Origin: Syntrophaceae bacterium
Lineage (GTDB): Bacteria; Desulfobacterota; Syntrophia; Syntrophales; Smithellaceae
Length of the DNA: 64,000 nt
NCBI GenBank assembly: GCA_018436925.1
Contig: JAHDKI010000020.1
Coordinates: forward strand, 89,501 to 153,500
Reading direction: 5' to 3'
The position numbers and the translations under genes were made by a program. This document shows positions 1 to 8,379 of the stretch, piece after piece. The notes under the pieces are model-generated. The model ran no database searches and was not told where the DNA came from. It saw only the letters and a program-made list of their open reading frames with translations. Each line of letters begins with the position of its first letter. The first letter of the stretch is position 1.

Positions 1-2
1 GC

Positions 3-923
3 ACGCTTCCGTTGACGGCCACGCCTTGTTTCATCACTCAGCCGGATGAGGCCGACAAGCTGGTCTGGAACAATCTTTGTACGCAGAATCTGGCCAAGTT
101 CGTGCACGATCTGATTACGGCTCACAAAAATTCTCAAAAGCGCCTCAAACCCGAAGACCGCAAGAAGAAAGTGGTCGGCGTCGTCGCCCGCGGCTGCACC
201 ACGCGATCGATCATTATTCAACTTCAGGAGCGGCAGTATGAACGCGATGAGGTGTGCATTCTGGGCGTTCCCTGTGACGGATACGTGGACGGCAAGGAAC
301 TGAAAATCCGGATCGGCGGCGCCGATATTGTGGACGGTTCGATCGACGGCGGACAGATGACCATGAAGACCTCCGACGGGGATAAGACGGTCGCCCTCAA
401 GGACGTTCTGGCCGACTGCTGCGTCACCTGCCGTTTCAACAACCCGATTATTTCCGATGTGATGATCGGATCACCCGCTCCGGCGATGAATCCGGATGCG
501 GAATACGACGACGTCAAGGAATTCGAATCTAAAACGATCGACGAACGATGGGCGTACTTCACCGGCGAAATGTCCAAATGCATGCGCTGCAATGCCTGCC
601 GGCAGGCCTGTCCTTCCTGTTACTGTCCGACCTGCTTCGCGGAGCAAAGCCAGCCGCAATGGGTGGGCATTGGGGAAGATGCTTCCGATACGCAAGTCTT
701 CCAATTCATGCGTTTATACCATATGGTCGGCCGTTGCGTAGACTGCGGATCCTGTGTTGCGGTTTGCCCCATGGGCGTGGATCTGCGCAAGTTCCTCAAG
801 AAAATCGATAAGGACTGTTTCGAGTTTTTCGGAAACCGCGCCGGTTCCAGCATGGAAGACATGCCGCCTTTGGGCAAGTTCGATGAACATCACGACAAGG
901 GAGATTTTGTCTACAACCCGTAA
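3..923 (+). CDS. flxC: FlxC-like 4Fe-4S dicluster protein of Flx-Hdr operon 1 (5' truncated)
   Basis: This gene enters from the left edge, so its start is missing. Alignment by eye with the paralogue at 8380 suggests about 45 residues are cut off; the first complete in-frame codon is at base 3. The N-terminal half resembles the FrhB-type fold (VVARGCTTRS, then VCILGVPCDG) and carries a DCCVTC cysteine group followed by NNP. The C-terminal half has two 4Fe-4S sites (CMRCNACRQACPSCYC and CVDCGSCVAVCPMG). In Flx-Hdr systems this subunit is thought to relay electrons between the NAD(P)H module and the Hdr core; that role is inferred from family and neighbours. The downstream hdrC begins 25 bases after the stop, so the genes are surely co-transcribed. 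The DCCVTC group is reduced to a single Cys in the second copy at 8380. Confidence 0.8.
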   Translation, partial: TLPLTATPCFITQPDEADKLVWNNLCTQNLAKFVHDLITAHKNSQKRLKPEDRKKKVVGVVARGCTTRSIIIQLQERQYERDEVCILGVPCDGYVDGKELKIRIGGADIVDGSIDGGQMTMKTSDGDKTVALKDVLADCCVTCRFNNPIISDVMIGSPAPAMNPDAEYDDVKEFESKTIDERWAYFTGEMSKCMRCNACRQACPSCYCPTCFAEQSQPQWVGIGEDASDTQVFQFMRLYHMVGRCVDCGSCVAVCPMGVDLRKFLKKIDKDCFEFFGNRAGSSMEDMPPLGKFDEHHDKGDFVYNP

Positions 924-948
924 TTTGTTTGAAATGGATGGAGTTTAC

Positions 949-1476
949 ATGGAAACTTTTCTGGAAGAAGTCAACAAAAAGATACACGGCGTTCCGCTGC
1001 AGGCCTGTTATCACTGCCGAAAGTGCACGGCCGGCTGTCCCGCTGCGCCCTACATGGAGTACAACCCCAACAAAGTCATCAAGATGATTCAGAACGGGCA
1101 GAAAGAAAAGGTTCTGTCCAGTTCGACCATCTGGCTTTGTCTGTCCTGCGAGACCTGCATCACCCGTTGTCCGAATCAGGTGGACATCGCACGGATGATG
1201 GATGTTCTGCGTCAGATGGCGATAGAACAAGGCGTTGCCGCAAAGGAAGCGAATGTTCTGAAGTTCCATGAAGCCTTCCTCTCCAGCATCAAGTTCGGCG
1301 GCCGCGTCCATGAAATGCTCATGACCGTTCATTACAAATTGAAATCCGGCGACTTGTTTGGAGACGTGGACATTGCTCCGGCGATGTTCCTCAAAGGCAA
1401 ATTGTCGCTTTTGCCGCCGCGGACAAAGGATCTGAAATCAGTAAAGAACATTTTTGAGAAGACCAAAACAACGTGA
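949..1476 (+). CDS. hdrC: HdrC-like heterodisulfide reductase subunit C
   Basis: A cytoplasmic ferredoxin-like subunit of about 175 residues with two 4Fe-4S motifs: CYHCRKCTAGCP near residue 24 and CLSCETCITRCP near residue 65. This is the pattern and length of HdrC, which carries electrons from HdrA to the HdrB active site. The ATG at 949 is chosen because GGAG at 940-943 lies five bases before it; an in-frame ATG at 934 has no ribosome site. It sits between flxC and hdrB on the same strand. Hdr homologues in bacteria that lack coenzyme M and B act on an unknown disulfide or only as electron conduits, so the physiological partner cannot be read from the sequence. Confidence 0.88.
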   Translation: METFLEEVNKKIHGVPLQACYHCRKCTAGCPAAPYMEYNPNKVIKMIQNGQKEKVLSSSTIWLCLSCETCITRCPNQVDIARMMDVLRQMAIEQGVAAKEANVLKFHEAFLSSIKFGGRVHEMLMTVHYKLKSGDLFGDVDIAPAMFLKGKLSLLPPRTKDLKSVKNIFEKTKTT

Positions 1477-1541
1477 AGGAATATCGCGCGTCGGGCCTGA
1501 GGCCTGATGCGCTGGAACAAGCATAGAAGGAGGCTACTCTC

Positions 1542-2390
1542 TTGAAAGTTTCATATTATCCGGGTTGCTCGCTGCATGGAATGGGGAAAGAATACGATCA
1601 GTCCATGAAGGCTGTCAGTCGTGCCCTCAACATTGAGCTCAAAGAAATCGACGATTGGTCCTGCTGCGGAGCGTCCGCCGCGCATAACACGAATTTCGAC
1701 CTGTCCGTCGCTCTGCCCGCGCGCAACCTGATTGCGGCGGAAAAAGACGCCATGGACGTGATGGTTCCCTGCGCGGCCTGCTTCAACCGTTTCAAAATGG
1801 CCGAACATCATTTGAAGGCCGACCCGGACCTGAAAACGCGAATCGAAGGCGCAGTGGGGGCCAAGTATCAAGGTGGCATCGCCATCCGCAACCCGATCGA
1901 CGTCATTTACACTGAAATCGGAATTGACGCCCTGACGGCGAAAGTGGTCAAGCCGATGACCGGATTGAAGCCTGTTTCCTATTACGGCTGCCTCCTGCTG
2001 CGGCCGCCCGAGGTCTGCCAGTTTGAGAATTATGAAAATCCCTTCATGCTCGACAAGATGATGGGCGCCATCGGAGCGGACGTCAAAAACTGGTCCTATA
2101 AGACGGACTGTTGCGGCGGGTCGCTGTCGGTCAGCAAGACGGCCATTGTCGTGGATATGTGCGACAAACTGATGGGCGCGGCTCGTGAAGCGGGCGCCAA
2201 CTGTGTGGTCACGGCCTGCCCGATGTGCATGGCCAATCTGGAAATGCGTCCCAGTCCGAACATGAAAATGCCGGTGTTCTATTTTACGGAACTGCTTTCA
2301 CTGGCCATGGGCCTTCCCGGTTCGGCTGAAACGTTTAAGTCGCATCTGACGGACCCGCAACCCCTGCTGAGTCAGCTGCGGCTCATTTGA
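1542..2390 (+). CDS. hdrB: HdrB-like heterodisulfide reductase subunit B
   Basis: A full-length 282-residue HdrB with two CCG domains. The first is built from YYPGCSLHG, WSCCGAS and VPCAACF; the second from SYYGCLLLR, TDCCGGS and TACPMCMAN. In archaeal Hdr these cysteines bind noncubane 4Fe-4S clusters that cleave the CoM-S-S-CoB disulfide; in bacteria the substrate is unknown. The start is TTG at 1542, supported by AGGAGG at 1528-1533, and the protein then opens with the standard YYPGC block. It follows hdrC by 65 bases and precedes flxB. Separate HdrB and HdrC here contrast with the fused HdrC/HdrB protein in the next operon. Confidence 0.92.
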   Translation: MKVSYYPGCSLHGMGKEYDQSMKAVSRALNIELKEIDDWSCCGASAAHNTNFDLSVALPARNLIAAEKDAMDVMVPCAACFNRFKMAEHHLKADPDLKTRIEGAVGAKYQGGIAIRNPIDVIYTEIGIDALTAKVVKPMTGLKPVSYYGCLLLRPPEVCQFENYENPFMLDKMMGAIGADVKNWSYKTDCCGGSLSVSKTAIVVDMCDKLMGAAREAGANCVVTACPMCMANLEMRPSPNMKMPVFYFTELLSLAMGLPGSAETFKSHLTDPQPLLSQLRLI

Positions 2391-2458
2391 GGTGAATTCA
2401 AGAAAACCCGACGCTCTGAAATTGAATGGTTGGATAAAAAAATAAACTAGGGACAATT

Positions 2459-3481
2459 ATGGAAAAACGTTTGATCAAAAAAGATGCACTGGCGGGCATT
2501 GCCAAAAAAATGGCCGGAGACGTCCTGGTATGGGCGCCTGTGAAGCAGGAGGACAACGTTCTTTTTAAACCGCTGCGGGCCGACGATGAGCCTTTTTTTG
2601 CTTATCTCAACTCCAAAAATGCGCCGAAAAATGTTTTCTTTCCGCACACCGAAACCCTGATGAAATATACGCGGACGGAGAAAGGCATGGTTTTTTCCGA
2701 GGAAGTCAACGATGCCCCGCAGTCGGTGCTCTTCGGCGTCCGACCCTGTGACGCGCATAGTTTTGTCCTGTTGGACAAACTTTTCGATCAGGAAAAATAC
2801 AAAGACGGCTACTACATCGCCAAGCGACGGAACACGACGGTCATCACGCTGGCCTGCGTCAAACCGCCCTATACGAGCTGTTTTTGCACCTCGGTGGACG
2901 GAGAGCCCGTATCGTCGGACGGCGCGGACATTTTGCTGACCGATATCGGCGGCGATTATCTGGTGGAGTTCGTTACGGAAAAAGGCGAGAAACTGGCCAA
3001 ATATTTCGGCGACACGCAAGCCGATGCGGCGGCGGACGCCAAGAAAAATGAAATCGCCGCCAAGGCCAAAGAAGCCATTGCCTCGAAAATACCCGCTCAC
3101 GAAGTGAAACCGATTTTGGATAAGAATTTCGACAATCCCTTCTGGGACACCATTCATCGCAAGTGTCTGGCCTGTGGAACCTGCACCTACCTGTGCCCCA
3201 CCTGCCACTGTTTCGACATCAGCGATGAAGTCACGGAGGTCGAGGGCGTGCGAATCCGCTCGTGGGATTCCTGCATGTTTCCCTTGTTCACGAAGGAAAC
3301 GTCGGGACACAACCCCCGCACGTCGCAGAAGGAAAGATGGCGTCAACGCGCCATGCACAAATTTAAATATTACATCGACATGTTCAATGCCATTGCATGC
3401 GTGGGCTGCGGAAGGTGTGTGATGTACTGTCCCGTGAACATCGATATCCGTAAAATCGTAACCGACATATCAAAATTATAA
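2459..3481 (+). CDS. flxB: FlxB-like 4Fe-4S dicluster subunit (AsrA-type)
   Basis: This 340-residue protein is related to the A subunit of anaerobic sulfite reductase and to FlxB. The N-terminal part contains VFFPHTETL and the FGVRPCDAHSF block typical of the family. The C-terminus has two clusters, CLACGTCTYLCPTCHC and CVGCGRCVMYCP. It most likely relays electrons between the flavin subunit FlxA and the rest of the complex. The paralogue at 9258 aligns over its full length. The ATG at 2459 follows an AGGGA ribosome site, and the stop lies 15 bases before flxA, so the pair is translated together. An isolated sulfite reductase role is unlikely because no catalytic AsrC is nearby. Confidence 0.85.
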   Translation: MEKRLIKKDALAGIAKKMAGDVLVWAPVKQEDNVLFKPLRADDEPFFAYLNSKNAPKNVFFPHTETLMKYTRTEKGMVFSEEVNDAPQSVLFGVRPCDAHSFVLLDKLFDQEKYKDGYYIAKRRNTTVITLACVKPPYTSCFCTSVDGEPVSSDGADILLTDIGGDYLVEFVTEKGEKLAKYFGDTQADAAADAKKNEIAAKAKEAIASKIPAHEVKPILDKNFDNPFWDTIHRKCLACGTCTYLCPTCHCFDISDEVTEVEGVRIRSWDSCMFPLFTKETSGHNPRTSQKERWRQRAMHKFKYYIDMFNAIACVGCGRCVMYCPVNIDIRKIVTDISKL

Positions 3482-3495
3482 CCAGGGAGTTCGTA

Positions 3496-4335
3496 ATGCA
3501 AAACCCGTATATTCCTTATCCTGTTGTTGTGGATAAAATCATTACCGAAGTCGATACCAAGGACATCAAAACCTTCCGCTTCAAGTTCGTCAATCCGGAA
3601 GACGAAGCGAAATATGCCTACATCCCGGGACAATTCGGCGAACTCTCCATTTACGGGAAAGGCGAGTCTCCCATCGGCATTGCGTCTTCGCCGACGCAGA
3701 AAGGCTACATTGAATTCACCGTTCAGAAAGCCGGCGTGGTGACAACCGCTTTGCATGAAATGGAAGAGGGGACGTTGATGGGCATCCGCGGTCCTTTGGG
3801 CAATTCCTGGCCGCTGGAGTATCTGGAAGGGAAGAATATCGTCATCGTCGGCGGCGGGTTCGCCTTCACGACGCTTCGATCCATGATCAACTACGCGCTC
3901 CACGAAGACAACCGCAAGCGCTTCGGAAACATCACGGTCGTTTACGGCGCGAGAAATCCCGGCCTGCTCCTTTACAAGGAGGAACTCGAAGCCTGGTCAA
4001 AGCGCTCCGATATCAACCTGAATGTGACCGTGGACAAGGGCGATGCCACCTGGAAAGGGCGCGAAGGGTTTGTTCCCGCGGTCTGCAAGGACGTGGCCCC
4101 CAGCAAGGACAACGCCGTCGCGCTCATCTGCGGGCCGCCCGTCATGATTCGTTTTACTCTGCCGGTGTTTTTTGAACTGGGGTTTTCCAAAGAGAATATC
4201 ATCACATCGCTGGAAATGCGCATGAAGTGCGGCATCGGCAAGTGCGGCCGCTGCAACGTCGGAAGCAAGTACGTCTGCAAGGACGGACCGGTCTTTTCGC
4301 TGGCCCAGCTCGACGAGCTGACGCCGGAATATTAA
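3496..4335 (+). CDS. flxA: FlxA-like FAD/NAD(P)H oxidoreductase
   Basis: A 279-residue ferredoxin-NADP reductase-type flavoprotein. It has an FAD-binding barrel (YIPGQFGELSI, then SPIGIASSP), a nucleotide-binding region starting with IVIVGGGFAFTTLRS, an ICGPPVM block, and a C-terminal 2Fe-2S site (CGIGKCGRCNVG, then CKDGPVFS). This is the layout of the electron-transfer subunits of dihydroorotate dehydrogenase, sulfite reductase and FlxA. The expected role is NAD(P)H oxidation or NAD(P)+ reduction for the Hdr complex. It is the last gene of operon 1 and is followed by a strong terminator. The copy at 10339 is very similar throughout, including the 2Fe-2S site. Confidence 0.88.
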   Translation: MQNPYIPYPVVVDKIITEVDTKDIKTFRFKFVNPEDEAKYAYIPGQFGELSIYGKGESPIGIASSPTQKGYIEFTVQKAGVVTTALHEMEEGTLMGIRGPLGNSWPLEYLEGKNIVIVGGGFAFTTLRSMINYALHEDNRKRFGNITVVYGARNPGLLLYKEELEAWSKRSDINLNVTVDKGDATWKGREGFVPAVCKDVAPSKDNAVALICGPPVMIRFTLPVFFELGFSKENIITSLEMRMKCGIGKCGRCNVGSKYVCKDGPVFSLAQLDELTPEY

Positions 4336-4369
4336 GACATCACCGGATGCACCAACTTTTCACCGAATA

Positions 4370-4396
4370 AAAGGGACCGGCGGGGTCCCTTTTTCG
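4370..4396 (+). terminator. Rho-independent terminator of Flx-Hdr operon 1
   Basis: Perfect 8-bp stem AAGGGACC/GGTCCCTT (4371-4378 and 4384-4391) with a 5-base loop, running into a T-tract. It lies 34 bases after the flxA stop and separates the two Flx-Hdr operons. Confidence 0.85.
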
Positions 4397-4464
4397 TCCG
4401 CGGCGAAGTTCCGTCTGAAAAATACAAAAAGACGAGAGATTTGGAATTGCCGTTTTATTTTGAA

Positions 4465-4482
4465 TATGCTAGCTCAAGCATA
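4465..4482. promoter_or_regulatory. Inverted repeat in the operon 2 upstream region
   Basis: TATGCT and AGCATA (6-bp arms, 6-base spacer) lie 31 bases before the start of the HdrD-like gene in an AT-rich stretch that must hold the operon promoter. It could be an operator. No convincing -35/-10 pair was found and the match is short, so this is tentative. Confidence 0.3.
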
Positions 4483-4513
4483 ATTTGATTTTAAAAGTTA
4501 CGGGAGATATTGC

Positions 4514-5689
4514 ATGTCACAGACAGTCACCCCTTTTCTCGAGATGTCCCAGGCGATTATGGAGGCGGGCGGCGAGGCGCTGAAAAAATGCTATCAGTGC
4601 GGCACCTGCTCGGGAACCTGCCCCTGGACGCCGATCACCCATTTCAATATCCGCAAGCTGGTGCGTTACGGCCAGCTGGGCCTCGACGGCATTGAGGAGT
4701 TCATGTGGGGCTGTTCCACCTGCAAATTCTGCGTGGACCGGTGTCCCCGCGGCGTGGAACTCATCGACATCGTGACGGCCATCCGAAATGTTTACAGCGG
4801 CGGCGGCATGCTGCCTCAGAGCCTGCGGGCGTTTGTCGGGTCCATGTCGGCGCGCGGCAACCCCTGGTCGGGCGATCAGGCCAAGCGCAACGACTGGGCC
4901 AAAGACCAGTATCCCCTTTATGCACCGGGAACGGAGTATCTGTTCTGGACCTGCTGCACGGTGTGCTACGATCCGCGCAATACGAAGCTTGCGAAAGCGA
5001 CGGCGGAAATTCTCAAGCTCTCCGGCGTCAGTTGGGGCATTCCTTCGGTCGAGGTCAACTGCTGCGGAGAGAGTTTGAAGAAAGTCGGCGATCTGGAATT
5101 GTTCGACCGGTTGAAAAGCGCCAATCGGGATTACTTTAAAGCCAACCAGGTATCGAAAATCATCACCGTGTCGCCCCATTGTCTGGCGGCATTCAAAAAA
5201 GACTATGGCGAGGATTATGAGGTCTTGCATTTCAGCGAACTCATCGCCCGCCTTGTGCAGGAAGGAAAGCTCTCGCCTAAAAAGGATCTGGGCGGCGTCA
5301 AAGTCACCTATCACGATCCCTGTTATCTGGGCCGGCACAGCGGCGTTTACGACGCGCCGCGGGACGTTTTACGGTCCATCCCGGGCGTGGAGTTTGTCGA
5401 AATGGAACGCAGCCGCGAGCAGAGTATGTGCTGCGGCGGCGGGGGCGGCGGGCTTTGGATGGAAAAGCTCAAAGGCGAACGGTTAAGCGATTTGAGAATT
5501 GAAGAAGCAATGGCGACCGGTGCGACCGTTTTGGCGACTGCCTGCCCCTATTGCATCACCATGTTTGAAGACAGCGCACGGACGCTCAACGTTGATGAGC
5601 AGATCAAAATCAAGGATGTGACCGAGCTGTTTTTAGAAAGCCTGGGCATCAACATTGATGAGCCGGTTGTCGACACCTGCGCCCTCTAG
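4514..5689 (+). CDS. Fused HdrC-HdrB (HdrD-like) iron-sulfur subunit
   Basis: A 391-residue protein that joins an HdrC-type ferredoxin domain to HdrB-type CCG domains. The N-terminus has CYQCGTCSGTCP and CSTCKFCVDRCP. Two CCG domains follow: TCCTVC...NCCGES...SPHC, and DPCYLGRHSG...MCCGGGGGG...ACPYC. The second resembles HdrD and GlpC-type Fe-S proteins. It begins operon 2 directly ahead of hdrA and takes the place of separate HdrB and HdrC. The likely role is the terminal electron-accepting or disulfide-reducing site of the complex; the substrate is unknown. Whether a noncubane cluster forms in both CCG domains cannot be decided here. Confidence 0.85.
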   Translation: MSQTVTPFLEMSQAIMEAGGEALKKCYQCGTCSGTCPWTPITHFNIRKLVRYGQLGLDGIEEFMWGCSTCKFCVDRCPRGVELIDIVTAIRNVYSGGGMLPQSLRAFVGSMSARGNPWSGDQAKRNDWAKDQYPLYAPGTEYLFWTCCTVCYDPRNTKLAKATAEILKLSGVSWGIPSVEVNCCGESLKKVGDLELFDRLKSANRDYFKANQVSKIITVSPHCLAAFKKDYGEDYEVLHFSELIARLVQEGKLSPKKDLGGVKVTYHDPCYLGRHSGVYDAPRDVLRSIPGVEFVEMERSREQSMCCGGGGGGLWMEKLKGERLSDLRIEEAMATGATVLATACPYCITMFEDSARTLNVDEQIKIKDVTELFLESLGINIDEPVVDTCAL

Positions 5690-5767
5690 GGCCCCGAAGG
5701 CCAGAAAAATGTCAATGACGTCCTGTCGCGGCAAGGCGTTGAGAAGTCAGGAAATCTAGGAGAGACT

Positions 5768-7717
5768 ATGAGCAGAATTGGTGTTTTTGTTTGCCACTGC
5801 GGTTTGAATATTGCCAAGACCGTTCGCGTCAGCGAACTGGCGCAGTTTGCCGCCACGCTGCCGGACGTGGTGGTGGCGAAAGACTACAAATTCATGTGTT
5901 CCACGCCGGGCCAGGAGATGATCGCCAACGACATCAAAGAACACCGGCTCGACCGCGTGATCGTCACCGCCTGTTCGCCTTTGATGCACGAGCAGACCTT
6001 TCGCAAGGTCCTTTCGGCCTCCGGCCTCAATCAATACCTTTTGACGATCGTCAATATCCGTGAACAGGTCTCCTGGGTCACGCACGACATCGACGAAGGC
6101 ACGGCGAAATCCAAAGCGCTGCTAAACGGCGCCGTCAACCGGGCCAGGCTTCTGGCGCCTTTGACCTCTCGCGTGATTGACGTGAACCCGGATGTGATGG
6201 TCGTGGGCGGCGGGATCGCCGGCATTCAGGCGGCCCTGGAACTTGCCAATACCGGACGGAAAGTCTATCTTGTCGAAAAGAACTCCACCATCGGCGGGCA
6301 CATGGCCCAGTTTGACAAAACCTTTCCCACGCTGGATTGCTCCGCCTGCATTCTCACGCCCAAAATGGATTCCGTGATGCAAAACAAAAACATCACGCTG
6401 ATGACATCCTGCGAAGTGAGCGAGGTCAAAGGGTATGTCGGCAACTTCGACATCACCGTGAAACAGAAGGCGCGTTACGTCGATCACGACAAGTGCAACG
6501 CGTGTCTGGCCTGCACGGAGAAATGTCCGGGGAAGGGCGTCTCTGAATGGGACGAGGGGCTGGTCAAAAGAAAAGCGATCTATATTCCCTTTCCGCAGGC
6601 CGTGCCGCAGAAACCGATCATCGATCGCGACGCCTGCACCTATTTTATCAAAGGCAAATGCCGTCTGTGTGAAAAGGTCTGCGAACAGAAGGCCATCGAT
6701 TTCGAACAGCAAGACACCTTCTCCACCATGAAAGTCGGCGCCGTCATTGTGGCCACCGGCTATGATCTGATGGACACCAAGCCCCTGGTGCAATACGGGT
6801 ACGGAAAGTACCCCGGCGTCTATAACGCTCTCGAAGTGGAACGGCTTTTCAATTCCGCGGGCCCCACCGGAGGCAAGGTGACAATGCGCGACGGCAAGGA
6901 ACCGCAGGCCATCGCCATTTTGCACTGCATCGGCAGCCGGGATAAAAACAACTACGAACACTGCAGCCGGGTGTGCTGCATGTATTCGCTCAAATTCGCC
7001 CATCTGTTCAAAGAAAAAACCTCGGCCGACGTCTATCAGTTCTACATCGACATGCGGGCCGCCGGGAAAGGCTATGAAGAGTTTTATAACCGCATCATTG
7101 AAGAAGACGTGAAATTCATCCGCGGCAAAGGCGCGCGAGTGGCCGAAAGCGCCGATGAACCGGGCCGTCTGATTGTGGAAGCGGAAGACACGATCACCGG
7201 AAAGTTTATCAAACTGCCGGTGGATATGGTCGTGTTGTCGCCCGCGATGAAGCCGCGCGCCGATTCCAAAGACCTAGCGAGGCTCTTTAATCTGAGCACG
7301 GACAAGTACGGCTTCTTCATGGAGCGGCATCCGAAGCTTGCGCCTTTGTCCACCATGTCGGAAGGGATTTTTATCGCCGGGGTTTGCCAGAGCCCGAAAG
7401 ACATTCCGGATACGGTGGCGCAGGCCAACGGCGCGGCGGCGGAAGCCCTCACCATCGTCGTGAAAGACAAAATGGAGCTTGAAGCCACCACCGCCATGGT
7501 GAATCCCGCCTCGTGCTGCGGTTGTCAGAACTGTGTCCGCGTGTGCCCCTATGGCGCGCCGTTCTTTAAGGAAGACAAAGGCGTTTCGGAAATCAATGAA
7601 GCCCTGTGCAAGGGCTGCGGTCTTTGCGCATCGGTCTGTCCGTCGTCGGCGATTATCGCCAGGCATTTTACAAATGAACAGGTCTTGGCGGAAATGGAAG
7701 GCCTCATGGAGTTTTAG
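5768..7717 (+). CDS. hdrA: HdrA, flavin-containing core of heterodisulfide reductase
   Basis: A complete 649-residue HdrA. It has an N-terminal domain with VCHCGLNI, an FAD Rossmann motif (VVGGGIAGIQAA, about residue 145), the DCSACILTPKM cysteine group, two central 4Fe-4S motifs (CNACLACTEKCPG and CRLCEKVC), and a C-terminal ferredoxin pair (CCGCQNCVRVCP and CKGCGLCASVCPSS). HdrA is the site of flavin-based electron bifurcation in methanogen Hdr; the same role here is inferred. The ATG follows TAGGAGAG. The cysteine that is selenocysteine in some HdrA proteins is ordinary Cys here. The next gene, flxD, lies 231 bases away because of an inserted palindromic element. Confidence 0.95.
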   Translation: MSRIGVFVCHCGLNIAKTVRVSELAQFAATLPDVVVAKDYKFMCSTPGQEMIANDIKEHRLDRVIVTACSPLMHEQTFRKVLSASGLNQYLLTIVNIREQVSWVTHDIDEGTAKSKALLNGAVNRARLLAPLTSRVIDVNPDVMVVGGGIAGIQAALELANTGRKVYLVEKNSTIGGHMAQFDKTFPTLDCSACILTPKMDSVMQNKNITLMTSCEVSEVKGYVGNFDITVKQKARYVDHDKCNACLACTEKCPGKGVSEWDEGLVKRKAIYIPFPQAVPQKPIIDRDACTYFIKGKCRLCEKVCEQKAIDFEQQDTFSTMKVGAVIVATGYDLMDTKPLVQYGYGKYPGVYNALEVERLFNSAGPTGGKVTMRDGKEPQAIAILHCIGSRDKNNYEHCSRVCCMYSLKFAHLFKEKTSADVYQFYIDMRAAGKGYEEFYNRIIEEDVKFIRGKGARVAESADEPGRLIVEAEDTITGKFIKLPVDMVVLSPAMKPRADSKDLARLFNLSTDKYGFFMERHPKLAPLSTMSEGIFIAGVCQSPKDIPDTVAQANGAAAEALTIVVKDKMELEATTAMVNPASCCGCQNCVRVCPYGAPFFKEDKGVSEINEALCKGCGLCASVCPSSAIIARHFTNEQVLAEMEGLMEF

Positions 7718-7719
7718 GT

Positions 7720-7842
7720 ATGACGTTTTAAAAATCCCATATGCTGCGTTGCGCTGCGTTCGCGTTGCTGCGGCCTACGGCAAAGTAGGCCTCGCGCCCC
7801 GATACTCGCGCGCCTTGCCTCTGGAATTTTTCTTAACGTCAT
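7720..7842. repeat. Nested palindromic element (REP/MITE-like) inside operon 2
   Basis: Imperfect terminal inverted repeats (TGACGTTTTAAAAATCC at 7721-7737 against GGAATTTTTCTTAACGTCA at 7823-7841) enclose a GC-rich core. The core contains a perfect 7-bp hairpin, GGCCTAC/GTAGGCC (7772-7778 and 7785-7791). The element begins three bases after the hdrA stop and has no coding capacity. The structure suggests a mobile, non-autonomous palindromic repeat. No second copy was recognised in this window. Confidence 0.6.
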
Positions 7843-7948
7843 TAAAAGACCGTGTAGAAAAAGGTCTGTCGGGCGCCACGCATCGGGGGCACTTTTGAAC
7901 GACCTGAATTGAAGCTATAAGGTTTGTTTATAAGAAAGGATAATTTTC

Positions 7949-8362
7949 ATGTCATTTGAACCGAAGATTCTGGGCATTGCCTGCAACTGGTGCACCTATA
8001 CCGGCGCGGATCTGGCCGGAACGACAAGATTGCAGTATCCGCAGAACCTGCGCGTGGTCCGTGTGATGTGCTCCAGCCGAATCAATCCGTCGTTCATCTT
8101 CAAGGCCTTTCAACTGGGCGCCGACGGCGTGCTGGTCGGCGGCTGCCATCCGGGCGACTGTCATTACAACACCGGCAATCTTTACGCCCGCAGGCGGCTG
8201 GCCGTCACCAAGAAGATTCTGGAATTTTCCGGAATGGAGCCGGGGCGATTCCGCGTGGAATGGATTTCCGCTTCCGAAGGCAATAAATTTGCCGAGGTGG
8301 TGAGAGAGTTCACCGAAGAGATCCGTAATCTGGGTCCCCAGACCAAGTTCAAGATTTCATAG
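7949..8362 (+). CDS. flxD: FlxD / MvhD-family hydrogenase iron-sulfur subunit
   Basis: A 137-residue MvhD-family protein. It shows the family motifs NWCTYTGAD near residue 13, MCSSRINP near residue 51 and GGCHPGDCHY near residue 75, whose cysteines bind a 2Fe-2S cluster. MvhD passes electrons from a donor module (hydrogenase, formate dehydrogenase or Flx) to HdrA. No hydrogenase gene is present here, so the donor is most likely FlxABC. The start has the ribosome site AAGGA at 7936-7940. It follows hdrA across the palindromic element and precedes flxC by 17 bases. Confidence 0.92.
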   Translation: MSFEPKILGIACNWCTYTGADLAGTTRLQYPQNLRVVRVMCSSRINPSFIFKAFQLGADGVLVGGCHPGDCHYNTGNLYARRRLAVTKKILEFSGMEPGRFRVEWISASEGNKFAEVVREFTEEIRNLGPQTKFKIS

Positions 8363-8379
8363 TAAATCCGGGAGACAAT

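Noticed and set aside
6337-6372. Possible selenocysteine HdrA
   Set aside because: The DCSACILTPKM segment is read with ordinary cysteine codons and no in-frame TGA occurs in the gene.
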